Source: Azotobacter paspali (GTDB lineage: Bacteria > Pseudomonadota > Gammaproteobacteria > Pseudomonadales > Pseudomonadaceae). From it: 64,000 bases of DNA. A program made the position numbers and the translations under genes. The notes beneath the pieces were generated by a model. It had not been told where the DNA came from. It searched no databases and was given only the letters and a program-made list of their open reading frames with translations. Shown here one piece after another: positions 1 through 8,181 of the stretch. The DNA lies in the NCBI RefSeq assembly GCF_042434745.1, contig NZ_JBHLSS010000155.1; one strand, 5' to 3'. Numbering within the stretch: the first letter of the stretch is position 1; each line of letters opens with the position of its first letter.

Positions 1-368
1 GGCAAGGATGCCGCGAGAGCCGCGATGGGCCATGGATGGCCCTTCGCGGCGAGCCCCTGGAGCGGCGATGTAGGGAGGGAACCCGGAGCGAAGCGCAGGG
101 CCGGATGAGGGGGTGGCCTTCTTTTGGGTTACTTTTTCTTGGCCAGACAAGAAAAAGTGACTCGGCCGGGGGCCGAAACAGAAGGTATCCGGCCCCTCGG
201 CAAGCAGCCATGCCAAGGCTCACACAGTCTTTCCAGTCCGGTATCGGACGATTTCATGCGATTGCCCTGGCCGTCGCCACCGGCATGAAGGCTCTCCCGA
301 AAAATGTTATATAGTTTCAATTTCGTGCGTAGAGAATGATTTCAATGAGCGGCCGGGAAGGCGTAGCC
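1..368. other. Intergenic DNA without a supported gene
   Basis: No reading frame in this stretch looks like a real protein. The only long open frames run through the hairpin repeat at 128-161 and give low-complexity, arginine-rich translations. It is the downstream end of whatever lies left of the window and the upstream region of the small secreted-protein gene at 369. Confidence 0.5.
128..161. repeat. Long hairpin of the dispersed 'TTACTTTTTCTT' type
   Basis: The arms GTTACTTTTTCTT (128-140) and AAGAAAAAGTGAC (149-161) are reverse complements apart from one G-T pair, with an 8-base loop. From memory, sequences like this are scattered through pseudomonad and other proteobacterial chromosomes and are often miscalled as short ORFs. 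It could also act as a terminator for a gene left of the window, because the second arm is A-rich and the first T-rich. That it is multicopy here is inference; only one copy is in the window. Confidence 0.5.
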
Positions 369-769
369 ATGGCGAACACTGTCCGTTTGCTGCCGCCGCT
401 GCTTCTGAGCCTGTCGCTGAGCGGCATCGCGCCTGCGGGAGCCGAGATACCGGTGCTCTCCGAAGTCGCCGTCCGCTGCGCGCGTAGCGCCATGCTGCTG
501 CATTGCGACGACGGTCGTGGCGGCCACTACGGTAGGTACGGCGGGGAAACGATCTGTTTCTGCGTGGCTACGACGCCGCCAGCGGCCTTTTCTGGGCGCA
601 GACCAGCACGCGCTTCGGGCGCGTCCAGTTCTTCAGCGGCGTGAGCAGCGATGGCAATGTGTGGATCGGCATGAGTCGCCAATTCGGCTGGAACGTCATC
701 AGCCGCTTCTCCACCTCCGCTGGCGATCGCGGGCGGGTATCCTGCAACCGCCTGAAGGGATGCGACTAG
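369..769 (+). pseudogene. Small secreted protein, broken by a frameshift
   Basis: The frame opens at ATG 369 (preceded by a GGGAAGG-like ribosome site) with a good Sec signal peptide: a charged start, then a leucine/serine core of about 17 residues ending near AGAEIP. The mature part has cysteines (VRCARSAMLLHCDD). Around 543-546, a run of four Gs, the frame is lost; moving to the next frame restores a convincing C-terminus beginning NDLFLRGYDAASGLFW and ending CNRLKGCD at the TAG at 767-769. The repaired protein would be about 131 residues with four or more cysteines, so a small disulfide-bonded periplasmic or secreted protein is likely. I do not recognise the family. A one-base deletion in the G run explains the break; it could be a sequencing error. 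Confidence 0.55.
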
Positions 770-874
770 ATGCGTTCCGCGACGGCGTGGCGTCGCTCCG
801 GCAGAGCGCGCCGTCCGCTTCGATGCCGCGTCCACCCGCTCCCTGCTGGCGCTTTCAGGCGTCCTGGCTTTCTT

Positions 875-2065
875 TCATCTTCGCCAGGAGCTGCCCTGCG
901 GCGGTCTGGCTTGAAAGTGCTGGAACAGGCCGTCGAAGATGGCGTTCGCCACCTTCCGCTGGTGGCGCGGGTCGACCAGTTTGCGACAGTCGACGATGTT
1001 GGATATAAAGCCGGTTTCCACCAGTACCGACGGAATGTCCGGCGACTTGAGCACCGCGAACCGGCCTGCTCGACGCGCTTCTGGTGAGCGCCGGCAACGC
1101 CTTGCAGACTGTCGAGAATGTTCTTGCCGAGGTCGAGACTGGTGGTGATGGTCGCCGTCATGGACATGTCCAGGATGACGCCGGCGAGCATCGGGTCCCT
1201 GTCTTCCAGGGAAAACGAATGCCGCGCACCGAGCAGATCGACGCGATTTTCCCGTTCGGCGAGCCAGCGCGCCGTTGTGGATGTGGCGCCTCCCTGCGAC
1301 AGGGCGAAGACAGACGCGCCGGACGCGGTATGAGCTGGGGCGGCATCGGCATGTATGGAGATGAACATGTCGGCGTTGTAACGGCGGGCCACCTCGACAC
1401 GTTTGCGCAGCGGTATGAAAACGTCTTCGTTGCGTACCAGACGGGCTGAAGCCGCTCCGGCCATCGACCTTTTTCGCCAGCGGGCGGGCAATGGCCAGCG
1501 CCACCGCTTTTTCCTGTCCCGTCGTGCCGGGGTCCTTGCCGCCATGACCGGCGTCGATCACCACGACAATGTCCCGTTGTCCGTCGCCGATGGCCGCCGG
1601 GCGCGCGATGACCGCGGCCTGGACCGGCGGTGTGCGCGGCTGGAAGTCCAGTACCAGCCTATGTCCTCTCCCTTCGCCACGCGCCAGCAGGAAACTGTTC
1701 ACCAGGACCGGCTCGCTCAAGTCGAACACCAGCCGTATACCGGCACCCTGCAGGCCGCTGCGCAGCGAGCGGATCGGACCTTGGGCGAGCGGCAGCCCGG
1801 CGAGACTGGTGTTCAGGCGGGTGTCCTCCAGGTCGACGATCAGCCGCCGTGGCGCGGCCAGTTCAAAGGTCCGGTGCTCGACGGGGCCGCTGAGATCCAG
1901 CACCACGCGCAGCTTGCCCGAACTGCGCCAGCTACGGATGCCGACGAGTTGCCGGGCCGGGTGAGCGGCAGCGGGAAGGGGGAGGGCGAGACCGGCGAGC
2001 AGGAGTTTCAGTAAACGGCGTCTGTGCATATGGCGAGTCCACAGAGTCTTGCCTTGCCTATTCAT
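875..2065 (-). pseudogene. N-acetylmuramoyl-L-alanine amidase (AmiA/AmiC type), two frameshifts
   Basis: The family cleaves the amide bond between MurNAc and the stem peptide of peptidoglycan in the periplasm. Residues 1-35 carry a twin-arginine-like signal (RRRLLKLLLAG). An AMIN domain follows (about 40-150), then the zinc amidase domain starting at VVVIDAGHGGKDPG, whose His is a zinc ligand. Frame is lost near position 1446: the sequence after KKVDGRSGFS continues in another frame as ARLVRNEDVFIPLRKR and SIHADAA, and returns near 1060 at FAVLKSPDIPSVLVETGFISN, which carries the catalytic Glu. Repairing both one-base indels gives an intact amidase of about 400 residues. It diverges from folE2 across a Zur-type palindrome. 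In P. aeruginosa an amidase and a FolE2 are neighbours in the zinc-starvation (Zur) cluster, so this is probably that amidase, not the housekeeping amiC or amiB copy next to mutL. Confidence 0.75.
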
Positions 2066-2078
2066 GTGATGATGTTTT

Positions 2079-2093
2079 TGTTATGTTATAACA
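2079..2093. promoter_or_regulatory. Zur-type operator, perfect palindrome
   Basis: TGTTATGTTATAACA is a perfect 6-3-6 inverted repeat (TGTTAT / ATAACA). It matches the core of the gammaproteobacterial Zur box (TGTTATANTATAACA). It lies 14 bases upstream of the amidase start and about 100 bases upstream of folE2, between the two divergent genes. Both are families known to be switched on under zinc limitation, so zinc repression through Zur is the natural reading. Not tested here. Confidence 0.7.
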
Positions 2094-2193
2094 AGCATTT
2101 TTGTAGGGAATCCCCACTACAACCGAAAGCTGTCGGCAGTCGCATGATGCTCGTGCCCCGAGCCTTGCCAGACCCAACGAGACCAGTACAGCC

Positions 2194-2777
2194 ATGAGTA
2201 TCCCGCTGCCCGACGTCGCCCTGACGGAGCTGTCCGCCACCCGTGCCCCCTGGACTGGGTGGGCATGGACGGCATCGATGTGCCGATCCTGCTGGACGAG
2301 CCAGAGTTCGCGTATCCCGTCCATGCGCGGGCGGAGGTTCAGGTCGATCTGCCCGACCCCGCCATCAAAGGCATTCACATGTCCCGCCTGTACCGGCTTC
2401 TGGACGGCTTCGCCGGACGCGACAGGCTGAATGCCGCGTCGCTAGCGGTACTGCTGCGGGAAATGGTGTCCAGCCACGCGGACTGCAATTCGACCCGGGC
2501 CCGCTTGACGCTGGCGTTTTCCCTGCTGTGCCGACGTCCGGCCTTGTTGACCCAAGGCCTGAGCGGCTGGAAATCCTATCCCGTCCGGCTGGAGGGCATC
2601 TGGGAGGCGGGCCGGCTGTCGCTGGATGCCACGCTACAGATCGGTTATTCGTCCACCTGTCCCTGTTCCGCTGCCTTGACTCGACAGCTCATCGAGCAGG
2701 CATTCGTCGAGCGCTTCGGTGCCGCTGGGCAGGTCGAGCCTGCGTCGTCGCCGATCCATCCTTCCGCCAGCAATTAG
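2194..2777 (+). pseudogene. folE2: GTP cyclohydrolase FolE2 (type IB), frameshifted and 3'-truncated
   Basis: FolE2 makes dihydroneopterin triphosphate from GTP and replaces the strictly zinc-dependent FolE when zinc is scarce. The start at 2194 encodes MSIPLPDVALTELSATRAP; then one C is missing in the C run at 2246-2250 and the protein continues in the next frame from LDWVGMDGIDVPILLDE. Recognisable family blocks are KGIHMSRLYRLLDGF, SSHADCNSTRARLTL and YSSTCPCSAALTRQ; the CPC segment holds the metal-binding cysteine. After about 190 residues the homology stops (VEPASSPIHPSASN) and the roughly 100-residue C-terminus of the usual 300 is absent. The frameshift alone might be an error, but the missing end means the gene is dead. 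It shares a Zur-type palindrome with the neighbouring amidase. Confidence 0.8.
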
Positions 2778-2792
2778 GGTGGCGAAAAGCAG

Positions 2793-2816
2793 GACGCCCC
2801 GGCGTAGCGGGGCGTC
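2793..2816 (-). terminator. Hairpin terminator between folE2 and fabB
   Basis: GACGCCCCG (2793-2801) pairs perfectly with CGGGGCGTC (2808-2816) over a 6-base loop. Read on the minus strand it is followed by CTGCTTTTCG, a short T tract, so it most likely ends the fabA-fabB transcript. It lies between convergent genes and could work in both directions. Confidence 0.65.
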
Positions 2817-2832
2817 TGCGTAGCGGGCGGAG

Positions 2833-4050
2833 TCAACCCTGCCAGCGCTTGAACACCAGGGTGGCGTTGGTGCCGCCGAAGCCGAAGCTGTTGCTCATCA
2901 CGGTGTTCAGGACGACGTTCTCGCGGGTTTGGCGGACGATCGGCAGATCGGCCACTTCCGGGTCCAGTTCCTCGATGTTGGCCGAGCTGGCGATGAAGTT
3001 GCCTTCCATCATCAGTAGGCCGTAAATCGCTTCCTGCACGCCGGCGGCGCCCAGCGAGTGGCCGGACAGGCTCTTGGTCGAGCTGATCGCCGGGGCCTTG
3101 TCTCCGAATACGTTGCGCACGGCCTTGGCTTCGGCCAGGTCGCCGACCGGGGTCGAAGTGCCGTGGGTGTTCAGGTAGTCGATCGGGCCGTCGACCGTGG
3201 CCAGCGCCAGTTGCATGCAGCGCACCGCGCCTTCGCCGCTCGGGGCGACCATGTCGTAGCCGTCGGAGGTGGCGCCGTAGCCGACGATTTCGGCGTAGAT
3301 CTTCGCGCCACGCTTGAGGGCGTGCTCTAATTCCTCGACCACCACCATGCCGCCGCCGCCGGCGATGACGAAGCCGTCGCGCTTGGCGTCATAGGCGCGC
3401 GAGGCTTTCTCCGGGGTGGCGTTGTACTGGGTGGAAAGGGCGCCCATGGCGTCGAACAGGAAGCTCTGGCTCCAATGCTCCTCTTCGCCGCCACCGGCGA
3501 AGACCATATCCTGCTTGCCCATCAGGATCTGCTCCATGGCGCTGCCGATGCAATGGGCGCTGGTGGCGCAGGCCGAGGAGATCGAGTAGTTCACGCCCTT
3601 GATTTTGAAGGGCGTGGCCAGGCAGGCGGAGACGGTGCTGCCCATGGTGCGCGGCACGCGATAGGGACCGACGCGCTTGACGCCCTTGTCGCGCAGGATA
3701 TCCATGGCTTCCATCTGGTTGAAAGTGGAAGCGCCGCCGCTGCCCGCGATCAGGCCGACACGTGGGTTGGAGATCTGTTCGGCGGTCAGGCCGGCGTCCT
3801 TGATCGCCTGTTCCATGGATAGGTAGGCGAAGGCGGCGGCGTCACCCATGAAGCGGTAGACCTTGCGGTCGATCAGCGCTTCCAGGTTCAGGTCGACGGA
3901 ACCGGATACCTGGCTGCGCAGGCCCATTTCGGCGTAGGAGGGGTTGTAGCGAATCCCTGGCCGGCCGGCACGCAGATTGGCGGATACGGTGTCCTTGTCA
4001 TTGCCCAGGCAGGATACGATGCCGAGGCCAGTGATCACGACGCGACGCAT
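2833..4050 (-). CDS. fabB: 3-oxoacyl-ACP synthase I, FabB
   Basis: Condensing enzyme that elongates the cis-unsaturated acyl-ACP made by FabA; cytoplasmic, type II fatty acid synthesis. The start at 4050 (MRRVVITGLGIVSCLGND) gives 405 residues, the normal FabB length; the longer open frame reaching 4386 only runs antisense-frame into fabA and was not used. The catalytic triad is complete: Cys161 in SSACATSAHC, His296 in NTHGTSTPVGD and His331 in SLSGHSLGAAG. It lies 11 bases behind fabA, so the two form the classic fabA-fabB operon that sets membrane unsaturation in pseudomonads. A hairpin terminator follows at 2793-2816. Confidence 0.97.
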   Translation of the reverse strand: MRRVVITGLGIVSCLGNDKDTVSANLRAGRPGIRYNPSYAEMGLRSQVSGSVDLNLEALIDRKVYRFMGDAAAFAYLSMEQAIKDAGLTAEQISNPRVGLIAGSGGASTFNQMEAMDILRDKGVKRVGPYRVPRTMGSTVSACLATPFKIKGVNYSISSACATSAHCIGSAMEQILMGKQDMVFAGGGEEEHWSQSFLFDAMGALSTQYNATPEKASRAYDAKRDGFVIAGGGGMVVVEELEHALKRGAKIYAEIVGYGATSDGYDMVAPSGEGAVRCMQLALATVDGPIDYLNTHGTSTPVGDLAEAKAVRNVFGDKAPAISSTKSLSGHSLGAAGVQEAIYGLLMMEGNFIASSANIEELDPEVADLPIVRQTRENVVLNTVMSNSFGFGGTNATLVFKRWQG

Positions 4051-4061
4051 GTGGGTGTCCT

Positions 4062-4577
4062 TCAAAAGCTGTCGGTAGAGGTGAACAGGCCGACGCGCAG
4101 GCCTTCGGCACTGTAGATCTCGCGGCCATCGACGCTGACCGTACCGTCGGCGATGCCGAGGATCAGCGAGCGGCTGATGGTGCGCTTGATGTGGATGTTG
4201 TAGGTGAGTTTCTTCGCCGTCGGCAGGACTTGGCCGAAGAATTTGACTTCGCCCGAGCCCAATGCCCGGCCGCGGCCCGGATTGCCCTGCCAGCCCAGGT
4301 AGAAGCCGAGCAGTTGCCACATGGCGTCGAGGCCGAGGCAGCCCGGCATGACCGGGTCTCCTTCGAAGTGGCAGGCGAAGAACCACAGGTCAGGATTGAT
4401 GTCCAGTTCGGCGACCATTTCGCCCTTGCCATACTTGCCGCCGACATCGCTGATATGCGTGATGCGATCGACCATCAACATATTGGGGGCGGGCAGTTGC
4501 GCATTACCCGGACCGAACAGCTCGCCGCGAGCGCAGCGCAGCAGGTCTTCCCGGGTATAGGCGTGTTGTTTGGTCAT
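4062..4577 (-). CDS. fabA: 3-hydroxydecanoyl-ACP dehydratase/isomerase, FabA
   Basis: Introduces the double bond at the 10-carbon stage by dehydrating 3-hydroxydecanoyl-ACP and isomerising trans-2 to cis-3-decenoyl-ACP. The 171-residue protein has a single hot-dog domain with the active-site His70 (FFACHFEGDPVMPGC) and Asp84 (GLDAMWQL) at the textbook positions. It is first in a two-gene operon with fabB. In pseudomonads the pair is under the FabR/DesT-type repressors, but I could not identify a convincing operator in the 4578-4900 region. Confidence 0.97.
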   Translation of the reverse strand: MTKQHAYTREDLLRCARGELFGPGNAQLPAPNMLMVDRITHISDVGGKYGKGEMVAELDINPDLWFFACHFEGDPVMPGCLGLDAMWQLLGFYLGWQGNPGRGRALGSGEVKFFGQVLPTAKKLTYNIHIKRTISRSLILGIADGTVSVDGREIYSAEGLRVGLFTSTDSF

Positions 4578-4955
4578 GCAGATTCCTCAATGGTCCGTTC
4601 GTAAAGGCGGACGAAACGTCTGGTGGCCGCAGGCAACGGGGGTACGATTCCGGCAGCCTAGTCATAGACTGTTGCCTGGTGTTGAAAGTCACAATGCCGA
4701 GCACGGTCACCCCTGCCATGGCGTCGTGGTTGGCAGTACCAAAGCATGGAGGCGGAGTGACGGAGGCCGGCCGTAATTGCCTAGTCTACCACTTGTTGAA
4801 GAGAGGGAGAGCCGTCGACGGCCCTGGGGAGTTCGCCTGCGTTTCGAAATGCTTACGCCGGTGCCGCTGACCGCGCAAGGACTGGCCGATGATTGGTCGC
4901 GACGACCCCGTCCCGCCCGTATAATGCCGCTCCATTGCCGTACTGGAGGAACGAG
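4578..4955. other. Divergent intergenic region fabA / gpsA
   Basis: 378 bases with no credible gene; the small frames here are GC-rich shadows. It must hold the promoters of fabA (minus) and gpsA (plus). For gpsA a perfect TATAAT lies at 4920-4925, 30 bases before the start codon, with only a weak TTGGTC 21 bases upstream of it. No clear palindromic operator was seen. Confidence 0.5.
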
Positions 4956-5978
4956 ATGATTGCAAAACAACCCATCGCGGTGCTCGGCGGCGGCAGCTTC
5001 GGCACGGCGCTTGCCAATCTGTTGGCGGAGAACGGGCACATCGTGCGGCTGTGGATGCGCGATCCGGAGCAGGCCGAGGCGATCCGCACCCGGCGGGAGA
5101 ATCCGCGCTACCTGAAGGGGATCGGGGTATTGCCCGGCGTCGAGCCGGTCACCGATCTCGCCACGACGGTATCGGCCAGCGAGCTGATCTTCATCGTGCT
5201 GCCTTCCAGCGCCCTGCGTCAGGTGCTGCAGCCGGTGTCCGCACTGCTGGACGGGAAGATGCTGGTCAGCACCACCAAGGGAATCGAGGCGCAGAGCTTC
5301 AAGCTGATGAGCCAGATTATCGAGGAGATCGCGCCTCGAGCGCGCATCGGCGTGCTTTCCGGGCCGAACCTGGCGCGAGAGATCGCCGAGCACGCGCTGA
5401 CCGCCACGGTCATCGCCAGCGAGGACGAGGCGCTGTGCCAGGCGGTGCAGGCCGTGTTGCACGGGCGCACCTTTCGCGTCTACGCCAGCGGCGACCGCTT
5501 CGGCGTCGAACTCGGTGGGGCGCTGAAGAACGTCTACGCGATCATGGCCGGCATGGCCGCTTCGCTGGGCATGGGCGAGAACACCAAGAGCATGCTGATC
5601 ACCCGCGCCCTCGCCGAGATGACACGCTTCGCCGCGCGGCTCGGCGCCAATCCCATGACCTTCCTCGGCCTGGCCGGGGTCGGCGACCTGATCGTCACCT
5701 GCACCTCGCCGAAGAGCCGCAACTATCAGGTGGGCCATGCCCTCGGCCAGGGGCTCGCCCTGGAGGAGGCGGTGGCGCGCCTCGGCGAGGTGGCCGAAGG
5801 GGTCAATACCCTGCGCGTGCTCAAGGCCAAGGCCGAGGAGCTCGACGTCTACATGCCGCTGGTCGCCGGTCTGCACGCCATCCTCTTCGAGGGGCGCACC
5901 CTGGCCCAGGTCATCGAGGCGCTGATGACCGGCGAGCCGAAGACGGACGTGGATTTCATTTCCACCAGCGGCTTCTGA
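4956..5978 (+). CDS. gpsA: NAD(P)-dependent glycerol-3-phosphate dehydrogenase, GpsA
   Basis: Reduces dihydroxyacetone phosphate to sn-glycerol-3-phosphate, the backbone of all phospholipids; cytoplasmic. ATG 4956 is chosen because TGGAGG sits 8 bases upstream and the protein then begins MIAKQPIAVLGGGSFGTALA, with the Rossmann GGGSFG nucleotide loop at residues 10-15. The central SGPNLAREIA motif and the GALKNVYAIMAG segment with the catalytic lysine are present, as is the SPKSRNYQVG substrate region. 340 residues, the normal size. It is followed after 23 bases by sixA, probably in one transcript. Confidence 0.97.
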   Translation: MIAKQPIAVLGGGSFGTALANLLAENGHIVRLWMRDPEQAEAIRTRRENPRYLKGIGVLPGVEPVTDLATTVSASELIFIVLPSSALRQVLQPVSALLDGKMLVSTTKGIEAQSFKLMSQIIEEIAPRARIGVLSGPNLAREIAEHALTATVIASEDEALCQAVQAVLHGRTFRVYASGDRFGVELGGALKNVYAIMAGMAASLGMGENTKSMLITRALAEMTRFAARLGANPMTFLGLAGVGDLIVTCTSPKSRNYQVGHALGQGLALEEAVARLGEVAEGVNTLRVLKAKAEELDVYMPLVAGLHAILFEGRTLAQVIEALMTGEPKTDVDFISTSGF

Positions 5979-6001
5979 GCTTCGGCGGCGAGGAGACTTC
6001 C

Positions 6002-6472
6002 ATGAAACTCTGGCTGCTGCGACATGGCGAGGCCGAGCCGCGCGCCCGTACCGACGCCGAGCGCGAGCTGACCCGGCATGGCCGCAAGGAGGCTCGCCAG
6101 GCCGCTCTGCACCTGATTGGCAGGCCATTGCGGACGATGCTCTGCAGCCCCTATGCCCGTGCCCGGCAAACCGTCGGGCTGGTAAAGGATCTGCTCGACG
6201 GCGCGCCGCGCCTGCAGGTGGTCGACTGGCTGACGCCGGACGTCGATCCATGCCAGGTCCTCGACCGGCTGGCCGAATGCGGCGAGGCGGAGCTCCTGCT
6301 GGTCAGTCACCAGCCCCTCGTCGGCGCGCTGGCCGGCCTGCTGATCCATGGCCACCTGCAGGACCCGGTGCCGATGCAGACCGCCAGCCTGGCCGAACTG
6401 GAGGGCGAACTGCCGCTGGCCGGCGGCATGTACCTGCGCGCGCTTCACCATCCGGGTCACGGGCGCCGTTAG
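6002..6472 (+). CDS. sixA: Phosphohistidine phosphatase SixA
   Basis: Small histidine-phosphatase (RHG) family protein; in E. coli SixA removes phosphate from phosphohistidine in phosphotransfer proteins. The 156-residue protein opens with MKLWLLRHGEAEPRA, the RHGE catalytic motif with the nucleophilic His8, and has the second histidine in LLLVSHQPLVGALAG. GAGGAG lies just upstream of ATG 6002. The gene sits 23 bases behind gpsA, an arrangement common in Pseudomonas, which suggests co-transcription but no shown functional link. Confidence 0.92.
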   Translation: MKLWLLRHGEAEPRARTDAERELTRHGRKEARQAALHLIGRPLRTMLCSPYARARQTVGLVKDLLDGAPRLQVVDWLTPDVDPCQVLDRLAECGEAELLLVSHQPLVGALAGLLIHGHLQDPVPMQTASLAELEGELPLAGGMYLRALHHPGHGRR

Positions 6473-6659
6473 GTAAGCGCGGGAGCGACGATCGCGAGGG
6501 CGTCCGCCTGTCGCGTTTTCATGTTGCGTCCGTTTCCGCCCCGCCGAATGAACGAGGGTGAGAATCGACGCGCCTGACCCGAAGTTGACACATGCGGCCG
6601 CTGGGCTGGCGATTTTCGCATGAGCCCCGACGTTCCGGTCGCCAATCGGATTTGGCGGA

Positions 6660-7440
6660 CCCTGGCGATGGGCTTGGGAATCGCGCTATGACCAAGGGGA
6701 TGAGCCAACCACGGCTGCCGTAGTAAAGGGTGATGATAGGCGGCGATGGTGCCGTAGCCGAGGGCTATGGCCAGGCCGTGCGCAGAGACCCGCCCGAGCA
6801 CCTCCAAAAAGCCCGGCCGCTCGCCGGCGACCACCGGCAAGCCGGCCTTGCGCCAGGCCATGGCGAGCCCGAAGAGGGCGATCAGCAGTACGCTGGCACC
6901 TATGCCGGGCAGGTCGAAGCCTTTTACCAGCCAGACACCGAAGGGCGCTCCCAGACCGATCGCGCCATAGCTGGCGATGCCGTTTTAGGAAATCACCCGG
7001 GCAATACCCGCGATGCCGACCTAGCCGATTTCTCAGGTGATCGCCAAGGAGCCGAGTACGCTATAGGCCATGCCCAGCACCAGGCGGCTGAGCACCAATA
7101 TGAGCAGGCTGAGCGCCGGCAGGGCCAGCTAGAGTGTGCCCAGCAGCATCAGCAGGCCGCCCAGGGCGCAACCGGCCAGTCCGTAGACGACGCCCTGCCT
7201 GGGACCCGCGCTGTCGATCACCCGGCAGGAAAAGGGATGCACCAGCAACCTGACCAGATACTGCAAGCCGATCACCAGGTCGGCGACCAGGGTGCTGAAG
7301 ACCAGTTCGTGGTGGATCAGCCCGGGCATGACCGCCATTGGGATGCCGATGCTCATGAAGCCGAGAAAGGAGAAGCAGGCGCTGGAGAGGATCTGCGGGT
7401 TTTCGCTCCGTACGGGGGCTGTGGCGTGCGTGCGGGACAT
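6660..7440 (-). pseudogene. MFS transporter (YhhS/YfcJ-like), degenerate
   Basis: The start at 7440 encodes a soluble head, then transmembrane-like segments (SSACFSFLGFMSIGIPMAVMP; VFSTLVADLVIGLQYL) and the loop DSAGPRQGVVYGLAGCALGG, typical of major facilitator drug or sugar efflux proteins. The same frame then continues through four stop codons between about 7128 and 6985 (TAG after LLGTL, TGA in AIT*EIG, TAG, and TAA in RVIS*NGIA), keeping MFS sequence such as LSRLVLGMAYSVLGS and YGAIGLGAPFGVWLV on both sides. A frameshift follows near 6735 (TLYYGSRGWLIPL), after which the last third of a normal 400-residue transporter is missing. The nonsense codons replace conserved tryptophan-like positions, so this is a genuine old pseudogene, not a read error. 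Confidence 0.8.
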
Positions 7441-7568
7441 GACGGGTTCTGGTCAGGAGAGGTGTGTCATCAGATAACTATCTTCACGAGGGTGCAACCC
7501 GCGCACATGATGCGCTCCTGGGGCGGCGCTGGAAGCGGCGACGCTGCGTTGCAGAGGGAAATCCTGTG

Positions 7569-7588
7569 CGCCCGTCGCTCGACGGGCG
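7569..7588 (-). terminator. Hairpin after the parvulin gene
   Basis: CGCCCGTCG (7569-7577) and CGACGGGCG (7580-7588) form a perfect 9-bp stem with a 2-base loop, 12 bases past the stop of the minus-strand parvulin gene. No strong T tract follows, so termination is only moderately supported. Confidence 0.4.
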
Positions 7589-7599
7589 GGAGCCGCGCT

Positions 7600-7878
7600 T
7601 CAGTCGCGGTAGAACACCTGCACCAGGTGATAGCCGAACTGCGACTTCAGCGGGCCATGGATCTCGCGTAGGGCCTTCCGGAAGATCACCTGATCGATCG
7701 GGCGCACCAACTGCCCCGGACGGATCTCGCCGAGATCGCCGCCACGCTTGCCGGAGGGGCAGAGCGAATGGCGGCGCGCAAGCCGGGCGAAGTCCTCGCC
7801 CTCGGCCAGGCGTTGTTTCAGCCGCGCGGCCTCGGCTTCGCTGGCGAGCAGAATGTGACGTGCCATCGCCTTGGCCAT
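7600..7878 (-). CDS. ppiC: Parvulin-type peptidyl-prolyl cis-trans isomerase (PpiC)
   Basis: A single-domain parvulin of 92 residues that catalyses cis/trans isomerisation of X-Pro bonds. It matches the family along its whole length: ARHILLASEAEA at the start, the DFARLARRHSLCPSGKRGGDLG core with the active-site Cys/Ser region, and QVIFRKALREIHGPLKSQFGYHLVQV at the end. There is no signal peptide, so it is cytoplasmic like E. coli PpiC. It appears to be transcribed alone, with a hairpin just beyond its stop. Confidence 0.93.
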   Translation of the reverse strand: MAKAMARHILLASEAEAARLKQRLAEGEDFARLARRHSLCPSGKRGGDLGEIRPGQLVRPIDQVIFRKALREIHGPLKSQFGYHLVQVFYRD

Positions 7879-8180
7879 GGAAGGAGTCCTCGACTTGGAA
7901 GTATGCGCATTGTGCCAGATCGCAAGGGGACTGGAGTGCTTTGGAGCGGTTCTGCAATTGATTGATTTATAATGGTTTACTGTTCGACGAGCGCATATCC
8001 ATGGAAATTCGTTCGATGCTGCGGGCCTGGTCGGCCGGAACGTTTCGGACCTTTACCCGTCCACCGGTGCGCCTCCCCGGCGAAACTCGATGGCGCGCTC
8101 GATGCGCTCCCGGAGGTGCCGCAGCCGGGCGACTTGGGTCGTCGAGGGGCGCCGACGCGATGCTTCCGGTTCGCGCTCCA
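7879..8180. other. Intergenic region between ppiC and the phosphate-binding/OmpA gene
   Basis: About 300 bases containing only the doubtful 42-codon frame at 8053-8181. The stretch 7960-7980 is locally AT-rich (ATTGATTTATAATGG), unlike the surroundings, and includes TATAAT at 7970-7975 on the plus strand, but no gene follows in that direction. Confidence 0.4.
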
Positions 8181-8181
8181 T
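8053..8181 (-). CDS. Possible 42-residue protein
   Basis: A short frame, MEREPEASRRRPSTTQVARL followed by an Arg/Glu-rich helix and ending GAPVDG. Its composition (alternating Arg/Glu/Leu) would suit a small helical, nucleic-acid or protein binding peptide and its codons are GC-rich in third position. The ATG overlaps the as-read stop of the upstream OmpA-fusion frame by one base, but no Shine-Dalgarno is visible. I do not recognise it; it may be a chance frame. Confidence 0.25.
   Translation of the reverse strand: MEREPEASRRRPSTTQVARLRHLRERIERAIEFRRGGAPVDG

Noticed and set aside
36..314. A 92-codon open frame at the left edge
   Set aside because: It runs through the hairpin repeat and has arginine-rich low-complexity sequence with no ribosome site; such frames are well-known false calls.
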